From Bacteroidales bacterium (GTDB taxonomy: Bacteria > Bacteroidota > Bacteroidia > Bacteroidales > P3): a DNA stretch of 41,763 nt. The stretch's first letter is position 1, and every line of letters begins with the position of its first letter. The translations under genes were made by a program, and so were the position numbers. Under the pieces are notes generated by a model, which worked only from the letters and a program-made list of their open reading frames with translations, was not told where the DNA came from and did not search any database. The DNA is taken from NCBI GenBank assembly GCA_017633985.1, contig JAGBOF010000020.1, positions 1 through 41,763 on the forward strand, read 5' to 3'. This document shows positions 31,913-41,763 of the stretch, piece after piece.

Positions 31913-34900
31913 TTGGCAAATAATAATTCAAATATAGTTAGTTTCGCAACTGTAAAAAAATTTGAATATCCGGATTTTCTTGATATTCAATTAAGATCTT
32001 TCAGAGACTTTTTTCAGTTAGAAACAGATTCTGAAAACCGTAAGAACGAAGGTTTATATAAGGTTTTTTCAGAGAATTTTCCGATTAGTGATGCTCGGAA
32101 TAATTTTGTTTTGGAGTTTATCGATTATTTTGTTGATGCTCCGAGATATTCAATTGAGGAATGTATAGAACGTGGTTTGACTTTTTCCGTTCCGTTGAAA
32201 GCGAAGCTTAAATTGTACTGCACGGATGAAGAGCACGAAGATTTTGAAACCATTATACAGGATGTATATTTAGGAATGATTCCTTATATGACTCCTAAAG
32301 GTACATTTGTTATTAACGGTGCCGAACGTGTTGTAGTGTCGCAATTACACCGTTCACCGGGAGTGTTTTTCGGAACGTCAACCCACAATAATGGCATGCA
32401 GTTATATTCTGCCAGAATTATTCCTTTCAAAGGTTCTTGGATGGAATTTACGACAGATATAAACAATGTCATGTATGCTTATATTGACAGGAAGAAAAAA
32501 TTGCCTGTAACTACGCTTTTAAGAGCAATAGGATACGAAATGGATAAAGATATTTTGGAGATATTTGATTTAGCTGAAGAAGTTAAAGCCTCCAAAGTAA
32601 ATCTTAAAAAATATATAGGCAGAAAATTAGCGGCAAGAGTTGTTCGTTCTTGGGTAGAAGATTTTGTGGATGAGGATATAGGTGAAGTTGTTTCTATAGA
32701 GAGAACGGAAGTTATAATTGACAGAGAGAAGACTTTGCAGGCAGAAGATATTGATAAAATATTAGATGCAGGTATAAAGTCCATATTGTTGCATAAAGAA
32801 GATAATTCTTCTGCCGATTATTCGATTATTTTCAATACATTGCAGAAAGATACAGCTAATAACGCCAAGGAAGCTGTAGAGTATATATACAGACAACTTC
32901 GTTCAGCAGAACCACCTGACGAACAAACTGCAAGAGATATTATTGAAAAATTGTTTTTCTCCGACAAACGATATGATTTAGGTGATGTCGGACGTTACAA
33001 GATTAATAAAAAGTTAGATTTACATGTAGATCCTAATATACGTGTACTGACAAATGAAGATATTATTTCAATCATCAAATACCTTATAGAATTAATAAAT
33101 TCCAAAACAGAGGTTGATGATATAGATCACTTGAGCAACCGTAGGGTACGTACCGTAGGTGAACAGTTACATTCCCAATTCGGAGTAGGTTTATCCCGTA
33201 TGGCAAGAACCATTAGGGAAAGAATGAACGTAAGAGACAATGAGGTATTTTCTCCTGCTGATTTAGTTAATGCAAAGACATTGTCTTCCGTTATTAATTC
33301 TTTCTTCGGTACCAATCAGTTGTCTCAATTCATGGATCAGACGAATCCGTTGGCTGAATTAACTCATAAAAGACGTATTTCAGCATTAGGACCCGGAGGT
33401 TTGTCAAGAGAACGTGCGGGATTTGAGGTCAGGGACGTTCACTATACACATTACGGTCGTTTGTGTACAATAGAAACACCTGAAGGTCCGAATATCGGAT
33501 TGATATCATCTTTAAGCGTATTTGCAAAGATTAATTCTTTAGGATTTATTGAAACTCCATACTATAATGTAATTGACGGAAAAGTTCAATATAACACGGA
33601 TCCTGTTTATCTGACGGCTGAAGAGGAAGAAGAAAAGATTGTCGCACAGGCTGTTACCGAAGTTGATGAAGACGGAAAGATATTGAACAACAGAGTTAAA
33701 GCCCGTAAGCAAGCTGATTTCCCTATAGTTTCTCCGGAAGAAGTGGATTTGTTAGATGTTGCTCCTAATCAGATCGCATCGATTGCTGCTTCATTAATTC
33801 CGTTCTTGGAACATGATGATGCAAACAGAGCTTTGATGGGTTCAAACATGATGCGTCAAGCCGTTCCGTTGTTGAATCCTCAAATTCCTATCGTGGGAAC
33901 AGGTATTGAAAGTTATGTAGCAATGGATTCAAGAAATCTTCTTACCGCAGAAGCAGACGGAATCGTAGATTTTGTGGATGCAAGACAAATATCCATTATA
34001 TATGACAGGGAAGAAGATGAAAGATTAGTTTCTTTTGATGATGACAGAAAAACATATGATTTGGTAAAATTCAGAAAAACCAATGACTCTACTGTCATAA
34101 ATCTGCGTCCTGTTGTGCACAAAGGAGATAAAGTTACTAAAGGTCAGATTTTGTGCGAAGGTTATGCAACAAATAACGGAGTACTTTCTTTAGGACGTAA
34201 CTTACAAGTTGCCTTCATGCCTTGGAAAGGATATAATTATGAGGATGCTATTGTTATATCAGAAAAGGTTGTAAAGGAAGATTGGTTTACATCTGTTCAT
34301 GTCGATGAATTCATTACGGAAGTCAGAGAAACCAAACGTGGATTGGAAGAACTTACAAAAGATATCCCTAATGTAAGTCTTGAAGCTACAAAAGACCTGG
34401 ATGATAACGGAATGATAAGAATAGGTGCTATAGTTAAGGAAGGAGATATACTTGTAGGAAAGATAACACCTAAAGGAGAGAGTGACCCTACTCCGGAAGA
34501 AAAATTATTGTCCGCTATATTCGGTGATAAAGCCGGAGACGTTAAAGATGCTTCTTTGAAAGTTCCACCTTCTGTAGATGGAGTTGTAATTGATAAGAAG
34601 TTGTTCGAACGTTTCCTAAAAGATAAAGAAGCAAGAGCTAAAGATAAAATTATTCTTAAGCAATTAAAAGATAATTTTGATGACAGTGTTCAGCAGTTGA
34701 AAAATAAACTTGTTGACAAACTATTTATAATTTTGACAGGAAAAATATCCAGCGGTGTTCTTTCGAATTACGGTGATGAGATTATTCCTAAAAAAGTAAA
34801 ATTCAATCAAAAGTTACTTACATCAATTGATTATAATGTTGTCAATTCCAGCGGATGGACCGATGATGAACAAACTAACAATTTGATTAAAAAACTTTTG

Positions 34901-35716
34901 AATAACTACAGTTTAAGATACAGAGAACTTCAAGGTAAACTAGCAAGAGAACAATTTGCCCAAACTATCGGTGACGATTTACCGGCAGGTATAGTTAAGA
35001 TAGCAAAAATATATATTGCTAAAAAACGAAAACTTAAAGTCGGTGATAAAATGTCAGGACGTCACGGTAATAAAGGTATTGTTGCAAAAATAGTAAGAGA
35101 AGAAGATATGCCTTTCTTATCTAACGGAAAACCTGTAGATATCGTCTTAAATCCTCTTGGAGTACCTAGCCGTATGAATTTAGGACAGATATTTGAAACT
35201 ATTTTAGGTTGGGCAGGACATGAATTGGGATTGAGATTCCAAACTCCTATCTTTAACGGTGCTACTTTGGATCAAGTTAATGAATACTTGACCAAAGCTA
35301 ATTTACCTTTGAACGGAAAATGTCTGCTTTATGACGGTCAAACAGGAGATCCTTTTGATCAGCCTGCGACGGTAGGATACGTGTATATGCTTAAACTACA
35401 TCACATGATAGATGATAAAATGCATGCCAGAAGTATAGGACCGTATTCGTTGATAACACAACAACCTTTAGGCGGTAAAGCTCAATTCGGCGGACAGCGT
35501 TTCGGAGAGATGGAAGTTTGGGCATTAGAGGCTTACGGTGCTTCACATGTTTTGCAAGAAATGCTTACAGTCAAATCGGATGATGTGGTAGGAAGAGCAA
35601 AGGCGTATGAAGCTATAGTTAAAGGCGATAATATGCCTACACCTGGTATTCCTGAATCATTTAATGTGCTTGTTCATGAATTAAGAGGTCTTAATCTTGA
35701 AATTACTTTTGATTAA
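31913..35716 (+). CDS. rpoB: DNA-directed RNA polymerase subunit beta
   Basis: 1267 aa, the usual Bacteroidota length. Landmarks: '[20 protein letters not shown]' (beta lobe start), the rifampicin-binding region '[20 protein letters not shown]' and '[20 protein letters not shown]', '[20 protein letters not shown]', '[20 protein letters not shown]' and the C-terminal clamp contact '[20 protein letters not shown]'. The start codon is TTG: an in-frame TAA lies 15 bases upstream, no ATG or GTG lies between, and the next in-frame ATG is over 100 codons inside conserved sequence. The N-terminus ([11 protein letters not shown]) aligns well with relatives as I recall them. Position 'QFMDQTN' shows Asp and no obvious rifampicin-resistance change. 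Confidence 0.98.
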   Translation: MANNNSNIVSFATVKKFEYPDFLDIQLRSFRDFFQLETDSENRKNEGLYKVFSENFPISDARNNFVLEFIDYFVDAPRYSIEECIERGLTFSVPLKAKLKLYCTDEEHEDFETIIQDVYLGMIPYMTPKGTFVINGAERVVVSQLHRSPGVFFGTSTHNNGMQLYSARIIPFKGSWMEFTTDINNVMYAYIDRKKKLPVTTLLRAIGYEMDKDILEIFDLAEEVKASKVNLKKYIGRKLAARVVRSWVEDFVDEDIGEVVSIERTEVIIDREKTLQAEDIDKILDAGIKSILLHKEDNSSADYSIIFNTLQKDTANNAKEAVEYIYRQLRSAEPPDEQTARDIIEKLFFSDKRYDLGDVGRYKINKKLDLHVDPNIRVLTNEDIISIIKYLIELINSKTEVDDIDHLSNRRVRTVGEQLHSQFGVGLSRMARTIRERMNVRDNEVFSPADLVNAKTLSSVINSFFGTNQLSQFMDQTNPLAELTHKRRISALGPGGLSRERAGFEVRDVHYTHYGRLCTIETPEGPNIGLISSLSVFAKINSLGFIETPYYNVIDGKVQYNTDPVYLTAEEEEEKIVAQAVTEVDEDGKILNNRVKARKQADFPIVSPEEVDLLDVAPNQIASIAASLIPFLEHDDANRALMGSNMMRQAVPLLNPQIPIVGTGIESYVAMDSRNLLTAEADGIVDFVDARQISIIYDREEDERLVSFDDDRKTYDLVKFRKTNDSTVINLRPVVHKGDKVTKGQILCEGYATNNGVLSLGRNLQVAFMPWKGYNYEDAIVISEKVVKEDWFTSVHVDEFITEVRETKRGLEELTKDIPNVSLEATKDLDDNGMIRIGAIVKEGDILVGKITPKGESDPTPEEKLLSAIFGDKAGDVKDASLKVPPSVDGVVIDKKLFERFLKDKEARAKDKIILKQLKDNFDDSVQQLKNKLVDKLFIILTGKISSGVLSNYGDEIIPKKVKFNQKLLTSIDYNVVNSSGWTDDEQTNNLIKKLLNNYSLRYRELQGKLAREQFAQTIGDDLPAGIVKIAKIYIAKKRKLKVGDKMSGRHGNKGIVAKIVREEDMPFLSNGKPVDIVLNPLGVPSRMNLGQIFETILGWAGHELGLRFQTPIFNGATLDQVNEYLTKANLPLNGKCLLYDGQTGDPFDQPATVGYVYMLKLHHMIDDKMHARSIGPYSLITQQPLGGKAQFGGQRFGEMEVWALEAYGASHVLQEMLTVKSDDVVGRAKAYEAIVKGDNMPTPGIPESFNVLVHELRGLNLEITFD

Positions 35717-35739
35717 AATTAGAAATAATATTTAGCGTT

Positions 35740-38700
35740 ATGGCTTTGATAAATAAAGATAATGGCAATTCATCATTTCAGACAATGACAATAAGTCTCG
35801 CTTCTCCTGAATCAATATTGAAACGGTCCAGAGGTGAGGTTACCAAACCTGAAACAATAAACTACAGGACATATAAACCTGAACGAGACGGATTGTTTTG
35901 TGAAAGAATATTCGGACCTGTTAAAGATTGGGAATGCAGTTGCGGTAAATATAAAAGAATCCGTTACAAGGGCATTGTTTGTGACAGATGCGGAGTTGAA
36001 GTAACAGAAAAAAAGGTCAGAAGGGAACGCATGGGTCATATACAACTTGTAGTTCCAGTTGCACATATATGGTTTTTCAGATCATTACCGAATAAAATCG
36101 GTGCTTTAATCGGACTCCAAAGTAAAAAGTTAGAGCAGATTATTTACTACGAGAAATATGTTGTCATAAATCCGGGTGTTGCAGAAAATGAAGGTGTCAA
36201 TAAATTAGATTTACTTACGGAAGAAGATTATCAAAATATTTTGGAAAAACTTCCTGAAGAAAATCAATACTTACCTGACGATGATCCTAATAAGTTTGTT
36301 GCAAAAATGGGTGGTGATGCATTGTATGAATTACTTAAGAATATTGACATAAATGCATTATCTTACAAATTAAGGGATTCGGCAAGTAAAGAAACTTCCA
36401 TGCAAAGAAAAAAAGATCTCCTAAAGAGATTAAATGTTGTGGAAGCATTCCGTGAAGCTGCAATAAAGATGGAAACAAAAGGATTGGAAAACAGACCTGA
36501 ATGGATGGTAATAAAGGTCGTACCAGTTATTCCTCCTGATTTGCGTCCTCTTGTTCCTCTTGATGGTGGTCGTTTTGCTACATCTGATTTAAATGATCTA
36601 TACAGAAGGGTTATTATTAGAAATAACAGACTAAAAAGACTTATTGAAATAAAAGCTCCTGATGTAATCATGCGTAATGAAAAACGTATGTTACAAGAAG
36701 CTGTTGATTCATTATTTGACAATTCTAGAAAAGTATCTTCCGTACGTAGTGACTCTAACAGGGCATTAAAGTCTTTATCGGACTCATTAAAAGGAAAACA
36801 AGGACGTTTCCGTCAGAATCTGTTGGGTAAACGTGTCGATTATTCAGGACGTAGCGTTATTGTCGTAGGACCGGATTTAAAGATGTATGAATGCGGTCTT
36901 CCGAAAGACATGGCAACGGAATTGTTCAAACCGTTTATTATACGAAAGATATTAGAAAGAGGTATAGTAAAAACTGTAAAGAGTGCTAAACGAATAGTAG
37001 ACAGAAAAGAGCCAGTTGTAATTGAGATTTTGGAGAATTTAGTAAAAGGACATCCTGTATTATTAAACCGTGCTCCAACTCTTCACCGTTTAGGTATTCA
37101 GGCTTTCCAGCCGAAATTAGTGGAAGGTAAGGCTATTAGACTGCATCCTCTTGTTTGTACAGGATTCAATGCAGACTTTGACGGTGACCAAATGGCCGTA
37201 CATTTACCTCTTGGTAATGCTGCCGTTTTGGAGGCTCAATTGTTAATGTTATCGTCGCATAATATTCTTAACCCTGCTAACGGTGCTCCTATAACGGTTC
37301 CTTCTCAGGACATGATTCTGGGTCTGTACTACATGACAAAAGAGCGTAAAAGCGATGAAAATCGAAAGGTGTTAGGTGAAGGTAAGTCATTTTATTCAAT
37401 AGATGACGTTCAGATAGCATACAATGAGAAGAAGATTGATATGCATGCCGGCATAACACTTTACCATAATAATAACGGCGAAGAACTTTCCAATATAGTT
37501 TATTTTGATAAGAAAGCCGAAACTAATAATGTAGGTATATGCATAGGAGACAGAGGTTATTTTGATCCTAACGGTCTTAAATTGGATATAACCGATGAAG
37601 ATATATTGGAAAAGAAGAACGGAATCTTTACAACTGTCGGCAGAGTTTTATTTAACAGACTTGTTCCTGATGATTACGGTTATGTAAACAAGTTAATCAA
37701 GAAAAATGTCTTAAGAGACATTATAGGAGGCGTTTTGAAAACTTGCGGATCTGCACGTACGGTACAATTCCTTGATGATATCAAGGATCAGGGATATTAT
37801 ATGGCATTCAAAGGCGGATTGTCATTTAACCTTGGTGATGTAATTGTGCCTGAAGAAAAGATAGATTTAATCCATCAAGCCGAAGGCCAGGTAGATGAAG
37901 TCACAGGTAATTACCAAATGGGATTCATTACAGACCGTGAAAGATACAATCAAGTTATTGACATTTGGACAACTACCAACAGAACTTTAGCTAATTATGT
38001 ATTAAAGCAAATGGCTGCCGACCGTCAAGGTTTCAATTCCGTTTATATGATGCTTGATTCGGGAGCCCGTGGTAGTAAGGAACAGATCCGTCAGTTATCT
38101 GGAATGCGTGGTTTGATGGCAAAACCGCAGAAAGCAGGAAGCGGCGGAGCTGAAATTATCGAAAACCCTATTATCTCCAACTTTAAAGAAGGTTTGAATG
38201 TGTTGGAGTATTTCATCTCTACACACGGAGCAAGAAAGGGTTTGGCAGATACCGCATTAAAGACAGCCGATGCAGGTTATTTGACAAGGCGTTTGGTGGA
38301 TGTTGCCCATGATGTGATTATCACCCAAGAAGACTGCGGTACATTAAGGGGAATACCTACCCGTGCATTGGTACGTAATGATGAGGAAGTTCAAAGTTTG
38401 TATGACAGAATTTTAGGAAGAGTAACCCTTCATGATATTATTCATCCGCAAACAGGTGAAATAATTGCCCGTGAAGGAGAAGAACTTAATGAAGATATTT
38501 GTCAGAAAATACAGGAATCACCTATAGAAGAAGTTGAAATACGTTCAGTATTGACATGTGAAGCAAATAAAGGTGTTTGTGCAAAATGTTACGGACGAAA
38601 TCTTGCAACAGGAAAACTTGTTCAAAGAGGAGAATCTGTAGGAGTCATTGCTGCACAGGCTATCGGTGAACCCGGAACACAGTTGACATTGCGTACATTC

Positions 38701-40413
38701 CACGTCGGCGGTGTGGCTAGCGGAGATTCGGCAACAATACATGCTAAATATGACGGTATAATTCATTTTGACAGTTCTAATCTTGTTCCTGCTTATATAA
38801 GGGATAAGGATGATAGAGGAAACTACTTCAGTAAGGAGTATTTAAATGATAACGGAGCAAGAATCTACCGTGAAATGGGTTCTACCTGTGAAATGCAGGT
38901 TATAGACAATGTTACGGGCAGTACCTTACAACAGGCACATATCCAATTCGGAGCTTACATTCACGTACAGGAAGGTCAGCAAGTAAAAGCAGGACAAGCC
39001 GTAGCTGTACCTGACTTGTATTCATCACATATAATTGCTGCCGTTGAAGGTAATGTTAAATTCTTTAATATTATAGAAGGAACTACATTCCGTAGCGAAT
39101 CAGACCCTCAAACGGGACTTATTGAGAAGATTATTACGGAAACAAAGCAAAAGGGTATTGTTCCTTCAATAGGTATAATAGGTGCAACTTATCAAAAACC
39201 TAAAGGCGTAGAAGTACTTGTTCAGCAAGGTCAGGAAATTAAAGCGGGTACAGTCTTGTTTAAGGTTGAGGATGAAACTGCCAAAAACGGATTTGCTGAT
39301 GTTGTAACTGATGTTGCCGGTATGGTAGATTTAAGTATTAATGGTGATAAAGAGTTGTTAGAGGCTAAAAAACTTGATATAAATATCATCATTAAGTCTT
39401 ACGACATGCCTGCAGGTGCACACATTAATGTTGAAGACGGCGAATTTATCAAACCTACTGTTACATTGGCTACCAAAGCACGTGCAAGTGCAAAAGCGGG
39501 AGACATCACCGGAGGTTTGCCTCGTGTTACCGAATTGTTTGAAGCCCGCAACCCGTCAGACCAGGCCGTTATTGCTGAAATTGACGGAGTGGTTTCATTC
39601 GGCAAGAAATTAAAACGCGGTAACCGTGAGGTTATTATAACAAGCAAAACAGGAGAACAGGTTTCATACTTGATACCTACTTCCCGTCAGATATTGGCAC
39701 AGGAAAACGACTATGTAAAAGCGGGAACCCCTATCTCGGAAGGTGAAATAGCACCTGCTGACATACTTAACGTATTAGGTCCGTTGGAGGTTCAGAAGTA
39801 TATAGTCAATGAAGCACAGGACGTTTACCGTCTACAAGGTGTAAAAATCAATGACAAACACTTTGAAGTGATTGTCCGTCAGATGATGCGTAAAGTAGAG
39901 ATTGATGATGCGGGAGATACCCAATTCCTTGAAGCCGAAGCCGTAAATAAGATAGATTTCCAAGAAGAAAACGACAAGATTTACGGTATGCAGGTTGTAA
40001 CCGATAAAGGAGACAGCGAGAATTATCAAAACGGTCAGATGATTACAATGAGGGAATTAAGGGATGAAAACTCCTCATTAGTCCGTCATGATCAAAGACC
40101 GATGGAATCCCGTGATGCCAAACCTGCAACAGCACATCAGATATTACAGGGTATAACCAGAGCATCTTTGCAAACAAAGAGCTTCTTATCCGCTGCATCT
40201 TTCCAAGAAACCACAAAGGTTTTGACAGAAGCCGCTATAAGTGCAAAAGAAGACAGTTTATTAGGCATGAAAGAAAACGTTCTTGTGGGACATCTTATTC
40301 CTGCAGGTACAGGTCTGCGTGAATATGAAAACATCTTCGTTGCAAATAAGGAGCAATTGGAAAAGATGAATAAACCTGGGCTTCAACCTATAAGACGGGG
40401 AAGAAAGAAATAA
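35740..40413 (+). CDS. rpoC: DNA-directed RNA polymerase subunit beta'
   Basis: 1557 aa. The N-terminal zinc site is '[20 protein letters not shown]', the catalytic loop is '[12 protein letters not shown]' with three Asp that bind Mg2+, and the second zinc site is 'CGTLRG…[15 protein letters not shown]'. The bridge helix/trigger loop region includes '[20 protein letters not shown]', and the C-terminus holds '[15 protein letters not shown]' and '[16 protein letters not shown]'. It is longer than Bacteroides or Porphyromonas RpoC (about 1430 aa from memory). Extra sequence appears near residues 535-630 and about 1145-1210; the latter looks like an added sandwich-barrel module ('[20 protein letters not shown]'). 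The frame is unbroken. It lies 23 bp after rpoB. Confidence 0.98.
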   Translation: MALINKDNGNSSFQTMTISLASPESILKRSRGEVTKPETINYRTYKPERDGLFCERIFGPVKDWECSCGKYKRIRYKGIVCDRCGVEVTEKKVRRERMGHIQLVVPVAHIWFFRSLPNKIGALIGLQSKKLEQIIYYEKYVVINPGVAENEGVNKLDLLTEEDYQNILEKLPEENQYLPDDDPNKFVAKMGGDALYELLKNIDINALSYKLRDSASKETSMQRKKDLLKRLNVVEAFREAAIKMETKGLENRPEWMVIKVVPVIPPDLRPLVPLDGGRFATSDLNDLYRRVIIRNNRLKRLIEIKAPDVIMRNEKRMLQEAVDSLFDNSRKVSSVRSDSNRALKSLSDSLKGKQGRFRQNLLGKRVDYSGRSVIVVGPDLKMYECGLPKDMATELFKPFIIRKILERGIVKTVKSAKRIVDRKEPVVIEILENLVKGHPVLLNRAPTLHRLGIQAFQPKLVEGKAIRLHPLVCTGFNADFDGDQMAVHLPLGNAAVLEAQLLMLSSHNILNPANGAPITVPSQDMILGLYYMTKERKSDENRKVLGEGKSFYSIDDVQIAYNEKKIDMHAGITLYHNNNGEELSNIVYFDKKAETNNVGICIGDRGYFDPNGLKLDITDEDILEKKNGIFTTVGRVLFNRLVPDDYGYVNKLIKKNVLRDIIGGVLKTCGSARTVQFLDDIKDQGYYMAFKGGLSFNLGDVIVPEEKIDLIHQAEGQVDEVTGNYQMGFITDRERYNQVIDIWTTTNRTLANYVLKQMAADRQGFNSVYMMLDSGARGSKEQIRQLSGMRGLMAKPQKAGSGGAEIIENPIISNFKEGLNVLEYFISTHGARKGLADTALKTADAGYLTRRLVDVAHDVIITQEDCGTLRGIPTRALVRNDEEVQSLYDRILGRVTLHDIIHPQTGEIIAREGEELNEDICQKIQESPIEEVEIRSVLTCEANKGVCAKCYGRNLATGKLVQRGESVGVIAAQAIGEPGTQLTLRTFHVGGVASGDSATIHAKYDGIIHFDSSNLVPAYIRDKDDRGNYFSKEYLNDNGARIYREMGSTCEMQVIDNVTGSTLQQAHIQFGAYIHVQEGQQVKAGQAVAVPDLYSSHIIAAVEGNVKFFNIIEGTTFRSESDPQTGLIEKIITETKQKGIVPSIGIIGATYQKPKGVEVLVQQGQEIKAGTVLFKVEDETAKNGFADVVTDVAGMVDLSINGDKELLEAKKLDINIIIKSYDMPAGAHINVEDGEFIKPTVTLATKARASAKAGDITGGLPRVTELFEARNPSDQAVIAEIDGVVSFGKKLKRGNREVIITSKTGEQVSYLIPTSRQILAQENDYVKAGTPISEGEIAPADILNVLGPLEVQKYIVNEAQDVYRLQGVKINDKHFEVIVRQMMRKVEIDDAGDTQFLEAEAVNKIDFQEENDKIYGMQVVTDKGDSENYQNGQMITMRELRDENSSLVRHDQRPMESRDAKPATAHQILQGITRASLQTKSFLSAASFQETTKVLTEAAISAKEDSLLGMKENVLVGHLIPAGTGLREYENIFVANKEQLEKMNKPGLQPIRRGRKK

Positions 40414-40430
40414 TATTTTGATAAACAAGT

Positions 40431-40458
40431 AAAGGGACAGACAAGTGCTGTCCCTTTT
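40431..40458 (+). terminator. Terminator after rpoC
   Basis: A perfect 10-bp stem AAAGGGACAG / CTGTCCCTTT with a 7-nt loop is followed by a short T-tract (the last stem bases are T). It lies 17 bases past the rpoC stop and 22 bases before the DUF3467 gene, which has no visible promoter, so some read-through is expected. Confidence 0.8.
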
Positions 40459-40479
40459 AATAAAAATACATTGACAGAT

Positions 40480-40791
40480 ATGGCTGAAAATAATAAAGAA
40501 CATAAATTAGACATAGCATTAAGCGAACAGGTTGCTGCAGGAGTATACAGTAATCTGCAGATAGTTCAGCATTCACCTACGGAATTTATCGTAGATTTTG
40601 TTCAGATTATGCCGAATGTACCCAAGGCTCAAGTTAAAAGCCGCATAATATTGAATCCTGTGCATGCAAAGAAATTGTTACATGCATTGCAGGAAAATCT
40701 TACGCGGTATGAGATGACATTCGGACAAATCAAAGAAGAAACTGTTCCGAATGTTCCCTATACGGAAATAAATCCTATGGGAAAGGCTTAA
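40480..40791 (+). CDS. DUF3467 family protein
   Basis: This 103-aa cytoplasmic protein has no signal peptide or membrane segment. 'GVYSNLQIVQHSPTEFIVDF' and 'KAQVKSRIILNPVHAKKLLH' followed by 'ALQENLTRYE' are the typical DUF3467 core. A gene of this family directly after rpoC is common in Bacteroidota, which supports a tie to the transcription/translation block, but the function is unknown. The ATG at 40480 (MAENNKEHKL) is preferred over an in-frame TTG at 40471. Confidence 0.9.
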   Translation: MAENNKEHKLDIALSEQVAAGVYSNLQIVQHSPTEFIVDFVQIMPNVPKAQVKSRIILNPVHAKKLLHALQENLTRYEMTFGQIKEETVPNVPYTEINPMGKA

Positions 40792-40852
40792 TGTTAATGA
40801 AAGGTTAATTATAACAAAGAAACATCAAGTACCTTTTTTAGGGAAAACGAAT

Positions 40853-40881
40853 AATGTGCAGGCGTAAAACCTGCACATTTT
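40853..40881 (+). terminator. Terminator after the DUF3467 gene
   Basis: A perfect 10-bp stem AATGTGCAGG / CCTGCACATT with a 7-nt loop ends in four T. It closes the long plus-strand block. Confidence 0.8.
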
Positions 40882-40955
40882 GTTTATGAATCAGACCATG
40901 TAATTACAGCATTTAGTTATGAAGATTAAAGGCAATTGCGTAAGGTCAAAATAAA

Positions 40956-41024
40956 ACGCCGTTTTAAGAAATTAATCAGCGATAAAAATTTTTTAATCAG
41001 GCTGATTAATATTTTTTTACGCCT
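40956..41024 (+). repeat. Interspersed element, copy C (two 21-bp units, 69 bp)
   Basis: The left end ACGCCGTTTT is at 40956. The first unit starts at 40974 (AATCAGCGAT) and a diverged second unit at 40995 (AATCAGGCTG). The right end ACGCCT is at 41019. The 18-bp and 24-bp end spacings equal those of copies A and B, so this copy is one 21-bp unit shorter. The diverged second unit creates the near-perfect palindrome TTAATCAGGCTGATTAA. It lies between two convergent genes. Confidence 0.82.
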
Positions 41025-41045
41025 TCTTTTTTCAGCCTTTTGTTA

Positions 41046-41763
41046 TCATCTGATAATAACTAACTTATCCGTCTGAATAATTTTGCCGTTTTTAGCCACA
41101 TTATAGTAATACGTTCCCGACGGAAGATGTTTTAAAGAGATGGTTTCCTTACCGCTATTTATCTGATGGGAAAGTGTTTCCTTGCCGTCCGTGCTGTATA
41201 ATGTAAATACGATTTGGCCGTCGGTTTTCACATTACAGGTTATTGTTACCTCGTCTTTTGTAGGGTTTGGTGCAAGGTCTATGCTCTCTATATTAATGTA
41301 GCCGCCAATGTTTTCTAATCCGCTTTTGACGGAAAGGTTAAGGATATATACGCTGTCGCATCCGCTTATCGTTTGCAGGGAATCATAGTATGTGCCAGCG
41401 GATGTTAGTATTTGCCCGTGGAAGTCGTATGTTTCGCCTTCGGTGATTTCAACTGTCTTTTCATCTTTGAATGACGGTCTTATGCGGACGCGGTAGATAA
41501 CGATGCTGTCGTATCCGTCTGCAGCCGCAAGCGTATCGTAATAGTCGCCTTTCCAAGTTATATGCTGCCCACGCCAATCCGTCGAATCGCAAACTGTATC
41601 ATATATAACCGTATAATGATTCAACAACGAGGAATCCTGCAATACAAACATATAAGCATTATTATCGCCGATCTTGCGCGAAACTAGCAACGTGTCCTGC
41701 AGATTCAGTGTATCAGATTCAAACCGTCCTGAAATAAATATCTCTGTCGGATTGCTTACATTC
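41046..41763 (-). CDS. T9SS-secreted protein, N-terminus cut off by the window edge
   Basis: The frame is open from the right edge to the stop at 41046 (239 complete codons). The internal TTG at 41690 is not a real start because coding sequence continues upstream ('NPTEIFISGRFESDTLNLQD'). That N-terminal piece looks like an SBBP/delta-60-type blade ('IFISGRFES…AYMFVLQDSS'). Next come two 'GTYYDSLQTISGCDSVYILN'-type modules of the same kind as in the 2612-aa protein. The end ('IDLAPNPTKDEVTITCNV', 'SGTYYYNVAKNGKIIQTDKL') is a T9SS type A sorting domain. It is exported and probably surface-bound, with function unknown. It resembles the truncated left-edge protein in its blade module. Confidence 0.82.
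   Translation of the reverse strand, partial: NVSNPTEIFISGRFESDTLNLQDTLLVSRKIGDNNAYMFVLQDSSLLNHYTVIYDTVCDSTDWRGQHITWKGDYYDTLAAADGYDSIVIYRVRIRPSFKDEKTVEITEGETYDFHGQILTSAGTYYDSLQTISGCDSVYILNLSVKSGLENIGGYINIESIDLAPNPTKDEVTITCNVKTDGQIVFTLYSTDGKETLSHQINSGKETISLKHLPSGTYYYNVAKNGKIIQTDKLVIIR

Noticed and set aside
37340-39390. Frameshift or assembly error as the cause of the long RpoC
   Set aside because: The frame is continuous, conserved motifs occur in order on both sides, and the extra segments have normal coding character.
40999-41020. Palindrome TTAATCAGGCTGATTAA as terminator of the right-edge gene
   Set aside because: The possible loop is too small or the stem too short (6 bp) for a convincing terminator; it is better explained as a diverged unit of repeat copy C.
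1-41763. Window as a closed circular replicon
   Set aside because: It carries rpoB/rpoC, tuf and tRNAs of a normal chromosome, and the end-to-end junction puts the two edge genes out of frame.

Overview
The window is a stretch of AT-rich Bacteroidota chromosome, most likely from an order Bacteroidales member that has the type IX secretion system (T9SS). Four things point there: the gene order tRNA-Thr/Tyr/Gly/Thr–tuf–tRNA-Trp–secE–nusG–rplK–rplA–rplJ–rplL–rpoB–rpoC–DUF3467; promoters that fit the Bacteroidota pattern (TTTG, a spacer of 19-20, then TAnnTTTG) instead of the E. coli one; a TonB-dependent-type receptor with an OMP_b-brl_3-like barrel; and several very large secreted proteins that end in T9SS type A-like sorting domains. 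The species cannot be named from sequence alone.

Left part (1-9.1 kb, all minus strand). A secreted beta-propeller-like protein runs off the left edge. Next come a two-gene unit (WG-repeat protein and DUF4831 protein) and a likely polyamine operon: an EamA transporter, N-carbamoylputrescine amidase and agmatine deiminase, which convert agmatine to putrescine. An exported alpha/beta hydrolase follows.

Middle (9.2-26.1 kb). Two giant surface or secreted proteins, a 991-aa BspA-like leucine-rich-repeat protein and a 2612-aa mosaic protein, are coupled by a TAATG stop/start overlap. They are transcribed from a recognisable promoter through a long structured leader that contains a run of nine C (G on the transcript). 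topA diverges from them. It converges on a receptor gene whose end overlaps a small stand-alone HsdR-N-type nuclease-fold gene.

Right part (26.7-40.8 kb, plus strand). This is the conserved translation/transcription block, four tRNAs through rpoC and DUF3467, punctuated by hairpins after tuf, rplL, rpoC and DUF3467. rpoB uses a TTG start, and RpoC appears longer than its relatives because of lineage-specific insertions. The window ends in a second partial T9SS protein on the minus strand.

The most unusual signal is a small interspersed intergenic element with a fixed architecture: an ACGCCG-type end, 18 bp, then 2-3 tandem 21-bp units with core AATCAGCGAY, with the last unit starting 24 bp before a second ACGCCG-type end. 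It occurs at three loci (7.7, 20.4 and 41.0 kb), and a divergent four-unit relative lies between the two agmatine-pathway genes. A separate array of A-tract/T-tract units with an exact 22-bp period, framed by a 9-bp GC-rich inverted repeat, lies in the gene-free 26.1-26.7 kb region.
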